The notes under the pieces were generated by a model. That model was not told where the DNA came from, searched no databases, and saw nothing but the letters and a program-made list of their open reading frames with translations. Below, piece by piece: positions 60,372 to 64,000 of a stretch of 64,000 nucleotides of DNA. The DNA comes from Brevundimonas sp. UBA4553. Lineage in GTDB: Bacteria > Pseudomonadota > Alphaproteobacteria > Caulobacterales > Caulobacteraceae. The position numbers and the translations under genes were made by a program. The stretch lies in assembly GCF_002387245.1 (NCBI RefSeq), contig NZ_DGLD01000002.1, forward strand, positions 209,391 to 273,390, in the 5' to 3' direction. Numbering within the stretch: position 1 is the first letter of the stretch; each line of letters begins with the position of its first letter.

Positions 60372-60629
60372 ATGACCGACGCCTCCGCCTCCCCCGCCGT
60401 TTCCGCCGATCTCAGCTTCGAGGACGCCCTGTCCCGTCTGGAGGGCATCGTCTCGCGACTGGAGTCGGGTCAGGCCCCCCTGGAAGAATCCATCGCCCTG
60501 TATGAAGAGGGGGCGCGTCTCAAGGCGCATTGCGAGGCTCGGCTCAAGGCCGCCCAACTGCGCGTCGAGAAGATCGTCGTCGGCGCCGACGGTCAGGCCA
60601 AGGGCGTCGAACCGGCCGAGTTCGGCTGA
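60372..60629 (+). CDS. xseB: Exodeoxyribonuclease VII small subunit
   Basis: XseB is the small subunit of exonuclease VII (single-strand DNA exonuclease). The 85-aa protein has DLSFEDALSRLEGIVSRLES, QAPLEESIALYEEGARLKAH and CEARLKAAQLRVEKIV, the whole-length family pattern. It precedes ispA and dxs, a common alphaproteobacterial arrangement. Confidence 0.95.
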   Translation: MTDASASPAVSADLSFEDALSRLEGIVSRLESGQAPLEESIALYEEGARLKAHCEARLKAAQLRVEKIVVGADGQAKGVEPAEFG

Positions 60630-60639
60630 CGGCCAGACT

Positions 60640-61551
60640 GTGACCCTGCTCGCCGCCAACTCTCCGGAACAGGCCGTCATCGACCGGGTGGCCGAAATCG
60701 CCGATCTGGTCACTGTCGCCCTCGACGAACTGCTGCCCCGCGCCGACGGCCCCGAGGCCCGGCTGACCGAGGCCATGCGCTATGCGGCGCTCGGACCGGG
60801 CAAGCGCCTGCGTCCCTTCTTCGCCATCGAGGCCGGCCGGATGCTGGAGGTCGATGAGCGCGCCGTCCTGCGCGCGGCCTGCGCCCTGGAATGCGTCCAC
60901 GCCTATTCCCTGGTGCATGACGATCTGCCGGCCATGGACGACGACGACGTGCGGCGCGGCCGTCCGACTCTGCACATCGCCTATGATGAGGCGACCGCGA
61001 TTCTGGCCGGCGACGCGCTTCAGACCGCCGCCTTCGACATCATCCTGGACGAAGACACCCACGACGACGCTGGCGTGCGCTGCGAGCTGGCGCGGCGGCT
61101 GTCCTTCGCCTCCGGGGCGCGCGGCATGGCTGGCGGCCAGATGATCGACCTCCTGGGCGTGCGCGACGACCTTGGCGGCGTCGCCCGGATGCAGCGCCTG
61201 AAGACCGGCGCCCTGTTCGCCTACGCCTTCGAGATCCCGTTGATCATCTCGCGCGGGGGCGAGGACGCCTGGCACGCCCTGACCAGCTTCGCCCATGATG
61301 TTGGCCTGGCCTATCAGATCATCGACGATGTTCTGGACGCGGAAGGTTCGGCCGAGGAGATGGGCAAGGCCGCGGGCGGCAAGGACGCCGCGCTGGGCAA
61401 GACCAACTTCGTCACCCTGTTGGGCGTCGATGCGGCGCGACAGAGGGTCGCGCACCTGGCCGATCAGGCCCGCTCGCACCTTGACCTGTTCGGCCATGAG
61501 GCCGAAATCCTCAAGGCCAGCGTGGACTTTGTGCTCAAACGCCGGTCCTGA
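60640..61551 (+). CDS. ispA: Farnesyl/geranyl diphosphate synthase
   Basis: The 303-aa polyprenyl synthase makes farnesyl diphosphate in isoprenoid synthesis. First aspartate-rich motif: YSLVHDDLPAMDDDDVRRG; second: GLAYQIIDDVLDAEGSAEEM; also AALGPGKRLRPFFAIEAGRM and GKTNFVTLLG near the C terminus. GTG 60640 is chosen because it lies 10 bp after the xseB stop; an ATG start would fall well inside xseB. Confidence 0.94.
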   Translation: MTLLAANSPEQAVIDRVAEIADLVTVALDELLPRADGPEARLTEAMRYAALGPGKRLRPFFAIEAGRMLEVDERAVLRAACALECVHAYSLVHDDLPAMDDDDVRRGRPTLHIAYDEATAILAGDALQTAAFDIILDEDTHDDAGVRCELARRLSFASGARGMAGGQMIDLLGVRDDLGGVARMQRLKTGALFAYAFEIPLIISRGGEDAWHALTSFAHDVGLAYQIIDDVLDAEGSAEEMGKAAGGKDAALGKTNFVTLLGVDAARQRVAHLADQARSHLDLFGHEAEILKASVDFVLKRRS

Positions 61552-61616
61552 TAGGAAACGCGCCCGCCGCCCGCGGGTTACTGAATGACGTCCTGCGTCA
61601 AAGGCCCCCGATCCCT

Positions 61617-63527
61617 ATGCCCGACACCCCCGTTCTCGACACCGTCACCGTTCCCGCCGACATGCGCGGGTTCGACATCGCGCGGCTGAAGCAGTTGGCC
61701 GACGACGTGCGGACCGAGACCATCGACGCCGTCTCCGTCACCGGCGGCCACCTGGGCTCGGCGCTGGGCGTGGTCGAGCTGACGGTCGCCCTGCACCATG
61801 TGTTCGAGACGCCGAAGGACATCCTGATCTGGGACGTCGGCCATCAGTGCTATCCGCACAAGATCCTGACCGGGCGCCGCGACCGCATCCGCACCCTGCG
61901 CCAGGGCGGCGGCCTGTCGGGCTTCACCAAGCGGGCCGAGAGCGAATACGACCCCTTCGGCGCGGCCCACGCCTCGACCTCGATTTCGGCGGCGCTGGGC
62001 TTCGCCGCCGCCCGCGACGCCAAGGGCGAGAAGAACCGCGTCGTGGCCGTCATCGGCGACGGCTCCATGTCGGCGGGCATGGCCTATGAGGCGATGAACA
62101 ACGCCGCCGAGGCCACCAACGGCCAGTTGATGGTCATCCTGAACGACAACGACATGTCGATCGCCCCGCCCGTCGGCGGCATGAGCGCCTATCTGGCCAA
62201 ACAGGTCTCGGGCGGCGCCTATCAGAACATCCGCAAGGTCGGAAAGAAGTTCGTCGACCACATGCCGCGCCCCTTCCGCGACGCGGCGCGCAAGGCCGAG
62301 GAATACGCCCGCGGCATGATCGTCGGCGGCACCTTCTTCGAGGAGCTGGGCTTCTACTACATCGGGCCGATCGACGGTCACGACATGGAGAATCTGGTCC
62401 CGATCCTGAAGAATGCGGCCGCTATCACCGACCGTCCGGTGCTGGTCCACGTCGTCACGCAGAAGGGCAAGGGCTACGCCCCGGCCGAGAACAGCGCCGA
62501 CAAGTATCACGGCGTGGTCAAGTTCGACGTGGTCTCGGGCAAGCAGGCCAAGTCGGTCTCCAACGCCCCCAGCTACACCAAGGTCTTCGGCACAGAGCTG
62601 ATCAAGCACGCGCAGATCGATCCCAGCATCGTGGCCATCACCGCCGCCATGCCGACCGGCACCGGGCTGGACCTGTTCGGTCAGGCCTTCCCGGACCGCA
62701 CCTTCGACGTCGGCATCGCCGAGCAGCACGCCGTTACCTTCGCCGCCGGTCTGGCGGCTGACGGGATGAAGCCGGTCTGCGCCATCTATTCGACCTTCCT
62801 GCAGCGCGGCTATGACCAGGTCGTCCACGACGTGGCCATCCAGTCCCTGCCGGTGCGCTTCGCCATGGACCGGGCAGGTCTGGTCGGCGCCGACGGCGCG
62901 ACCCATGCGGGCAGCTTCGACATCGGTTTCATGGGGGCTCTGCCCGGCATGGTGCTGATGGCCGCCGCTGACGAGGCCGAACTGGCCGCCATGATCTCGA
63001 CCTCCCTGGCCATCGACGACCGCCCTTCGGCGTTCAGATATCCGCGCGGCGACGGCGTCGGCGTGGAGATTCCCGAACTGGCCGCCCCGCTGGAAATCGG
63101 CAAGGGGCGCATCGTCCGCGAAGGCACGTCGGTCGCCATCCTGTCGCTGGGCACCCGCCTGCAGGAATCGCTGAAAGCCGCCGACCTGCTGGCCGCACGC
63201 GGCGTCTCGGCCACCGTCGCGGACGCCCGCTTCGCCAAACCGCTGGACGCCGACATGATCCTGCGCCTGGCGCGCGAGCACGAATGCCTGGTCACGGTGG
63301 AAGAGGGGGCGATGGGCGGCTTCGGCGCCTTCGTCCTGCAACTGCTGGCCGAGAAGGGCGCGCTGGATTCGGGTCTGAAAATCCGCACGCTGACCCTGCC
63401 CGACGTCTTCCAGGACCAGGACAAGCCCGAGATCATGTACGCCCAGGCCGGCCTCGACGCCGATCACATCGCGGCGACCGCCCTGACCGCCCTCGGCGTA
63501 GACGCCAGCCGGGCGGTGCGGGCGTAA
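61617..63527 (+). CDS. dxs: 1-deoxy-D-xylulose-5-phosphate synthase
   Basis: DXS is the thiamin-diphosphate enzyme at the entry of the MEP isoprenoid pathway. The 636-aa product shows VTGGHLGSALGVVELTVALH, WDVGHQCYPHKILTGRRDRI, the ThDP motif GDGSMSAGMAYEAMNNA, and the transketolase-type C terminus with FDVGIAEQHAVTFAAGLAAD, AMDRAGLVGADGATHAGSFD and IGKGRIVREGTSVAILSLGT. It pairs with ispA upstream (65-bp gap). Confidence 0.96.
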   Translation: MPDTPVLDTVTVPADMRGFDIARLKQLADDVRTETIDAVSVTGGHLGSALGVVELTVALHHVFETPKDILIWDVGHQCYPHKILTGRRDRIRTLRQGGGLSGFTKRAESEYDPFGAAHASTSISAALGFAAARDAKGEKNRVVAVIGDGSMSAGMAYEAMNNAAEATNGQLMVILNDNDMSIAPPVGGMSAYLAKQVSGGAYQNIRKVGKKFVDHMPRPFRDAARKAEEYARGMIVGGTFFEELGFYYIGPIDGHDMENLVPILKNAAAITDRPVLVHVVTQKGKGYAPAENSADKYHGVVKFDVVSGKQAKSVSNAPSYTKVFGTELIKHAQIDPSIVAITAAMPTGTGLDLFGQAFPDRTFDVGIAEQHAVTFAAGLAADGMKPVCAIYSTFLQRGYDQVVHDVAIQSLPVRFAMDRAGLVGADGATHAGSFDIGFMGALPGMVLMAAADEAELAAMISTSLAIDDRPSAFRYPRGDGVGVEIPELAAPLEIGKGRIVREGTSVAILSLGTRLQESLKAADLLAARGVSATVADARFAKPLDADMILRLAREHECLVTVEEGAMGGFGAFVLQLLAEKGALDSGLKIRTLTLPDVFQDQDKPEIMYAQAGLDADHIAATALTALGVDASRAVRA

Positions 63528-63536
63528 CCTTGATGG

Positions 63537-63683
63537 CCTTCTCCCCTTGCGGGAGAAGGTGGCAGCCGGAGGCTGACGGATGAGGGGTCTCGCGACGCCT
63601 GCCGACCACCGGCTCTCATCCAGCCGCCAGCACCCCCTCATCCGAGCCCTTCGGGCCCACCTTTTCCCGCAAGGGGAGAAGGG
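63537..63683. repeat. Intergenic palindromic repeat, type B
   Basis: The clearest copy of the family: CCTTCTCCCCTTGCGGGAGA then AGGTGG at the left, GGATGAGGGG next, and CCCCTCATCC ... CCACCTTTTCCCGCAAGGGG then AGAAGG at the right, so the two halves are near-perfect inverted copies and could form a long hairpin after dxs. It probably also helps end the xseB-ispA-dxs transcript. Confidence 0.78.
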
Positions 63684-63689
63684 AACAGT

Positions 63690-64000
63690 GCGCGCATCAC
63701 CCGTCGCCAATCCCTGAAAATCAGCGGCATTGACCGGCGCCGGCCCCAATCCACGCGCCGCACCCTCGACATCCCCCATGCTAATCCCGTCCCGTCGCAA
63801 GGGAGGGCTCGCTCGGCCGGCGAACCGAAGCGGCGACGGGGGCGGAGAGAACGGGGGTCTTGTCGAACTGCTCGTCTTCCATCGCGCGCGCCGGACAAGG
63901 GCAGGAGCCCAGCGGAAGGCGGCGACGGAGCGCGGACGGTTCTCCATGCGACGTCTCAGGACAGCGCATGACGTGGTCTCAAGCAGCGCGAACGCGCGTT
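63690..64000. other. Gene-poor end of window, nothing assigned
   Basis: The last ~310 bases have no convincing gene. A 33-codon minus-strand frame (63781-63882, start near MEDEQFDKTPVLSAPVAASV) and a partly overlapping one running through 63700-63780 are possible fragments of a gene beyond the right edge, but composition and length do not support a call. No tRNA-like cloverleaf was found by eye. Confidence 0.4.

Noticed and set aside
61578..63947. A 789-codon minus-strand frame across dxs
   Set aside because: It runs antisense to a secure dxs gene and passes through the repeat and two gaps. Such frames arise from high third-position GC and have no ribosome site or known motif.

Overview
This is about 64 kb of high-GC chromosomal DNA from an alphaproteobacterium of the Caulobacterales, most likely Brevundimonas or a close relative. 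The grounds are a full-length CcrM methyltransferase, a Caulobacter-type fliF-fliG-flbE-fliN-flbD flagellar operon followed by flhA, candidate CtrA boxes and GANTC sites in front of cell-cycle genes, and the general protein character. It looks like core chromosome: there is no IS element, prophage, CRISPR array or rRNA operon, and I recognised no tRNA. Genus assignment is inference.

Region 1 (1-29.6 kb) is the division and cell-wall (dcw) cluster, but a broken-up version. It starts inside murD, then ftsW and murG. A ~13.8 kb block then intervenes: an MscS channel, a small secreted protein, a WecG/TagA-type glycosyltransferase, smc, two DsbA-like oxidoreductases, a DciA/DUF721 protein, mutY, a glycogen-debranching-type enzyme with a GT4 glycosyltransferase, and ccrM. 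The cluster resumes with murC, an odd small gene resembling Imm63-type immunity proteins, murB, ddl, ftsQ and ftsA. A 3.4 kb TonB-dependent receptor gene with its own terminator then sits between ftsA and ftsZ. ftsZ has a leader with two CtrA-like boxes and two GANTC sites, and lpxC follows. Chromosome organisation (smc), methylation (ccrM), peptidoglycan precursors (murD/G/C/B, ddl), the divisome (ftsW/Q/A/Z) and the lipid A commitment step (lpxC) therefore lie side by side.

Region 2 (29.6-44.8 kb) is housekeeping: pgeF, a MidA-type methyltransferase and lgt on the minus strand; then ubiK, a YbjN protein and proC; a secreted protein; an EnvZ/OmpR-type two-component pair; ilvE; a DUF4349 lipoprotein; a CNT nucleoside transporter; a GST; a PaaI-type thioesterase; a DUF3253/UDG/lipoprotein-hydrolase operon; and a leucine-dehydrogenase-like gene.

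Region 3 (45.0-56.4 kb) is the flagellar operon fliF-fliG-flbE(fliH)-fliN-flbD. A class A beta-lactamase gene starts 4 bp after flbD, followed by flhA. A three-gene signalling set comes next (CHASE3 kinase, single-domain receiver, receiver-kinase fusion).

Region 4 (56.4-64 kb) carries a Nudix hydrolase, a CsbD-like protein, a secreted hypothetical, a VWA/CoxE-like protein, a GNAT acetyltransferase, a histidine phosphatase, and the isoprenoid-associated set xseB-ispA-dxs. Palindromic intergenic repeats occur at four places (5.5, 19.6, 44.9 and 63.6 kb). The last ~310 bases hold nothing I can assign.

The points most worth a second look are the complete beta-lactamase inside the flagellar operon, the immunity-like gene between murC and murB, the TonB receptor splitting ftsA from ftsZ, and the CtrA/CcrM-type regulatory region of ftsZ.
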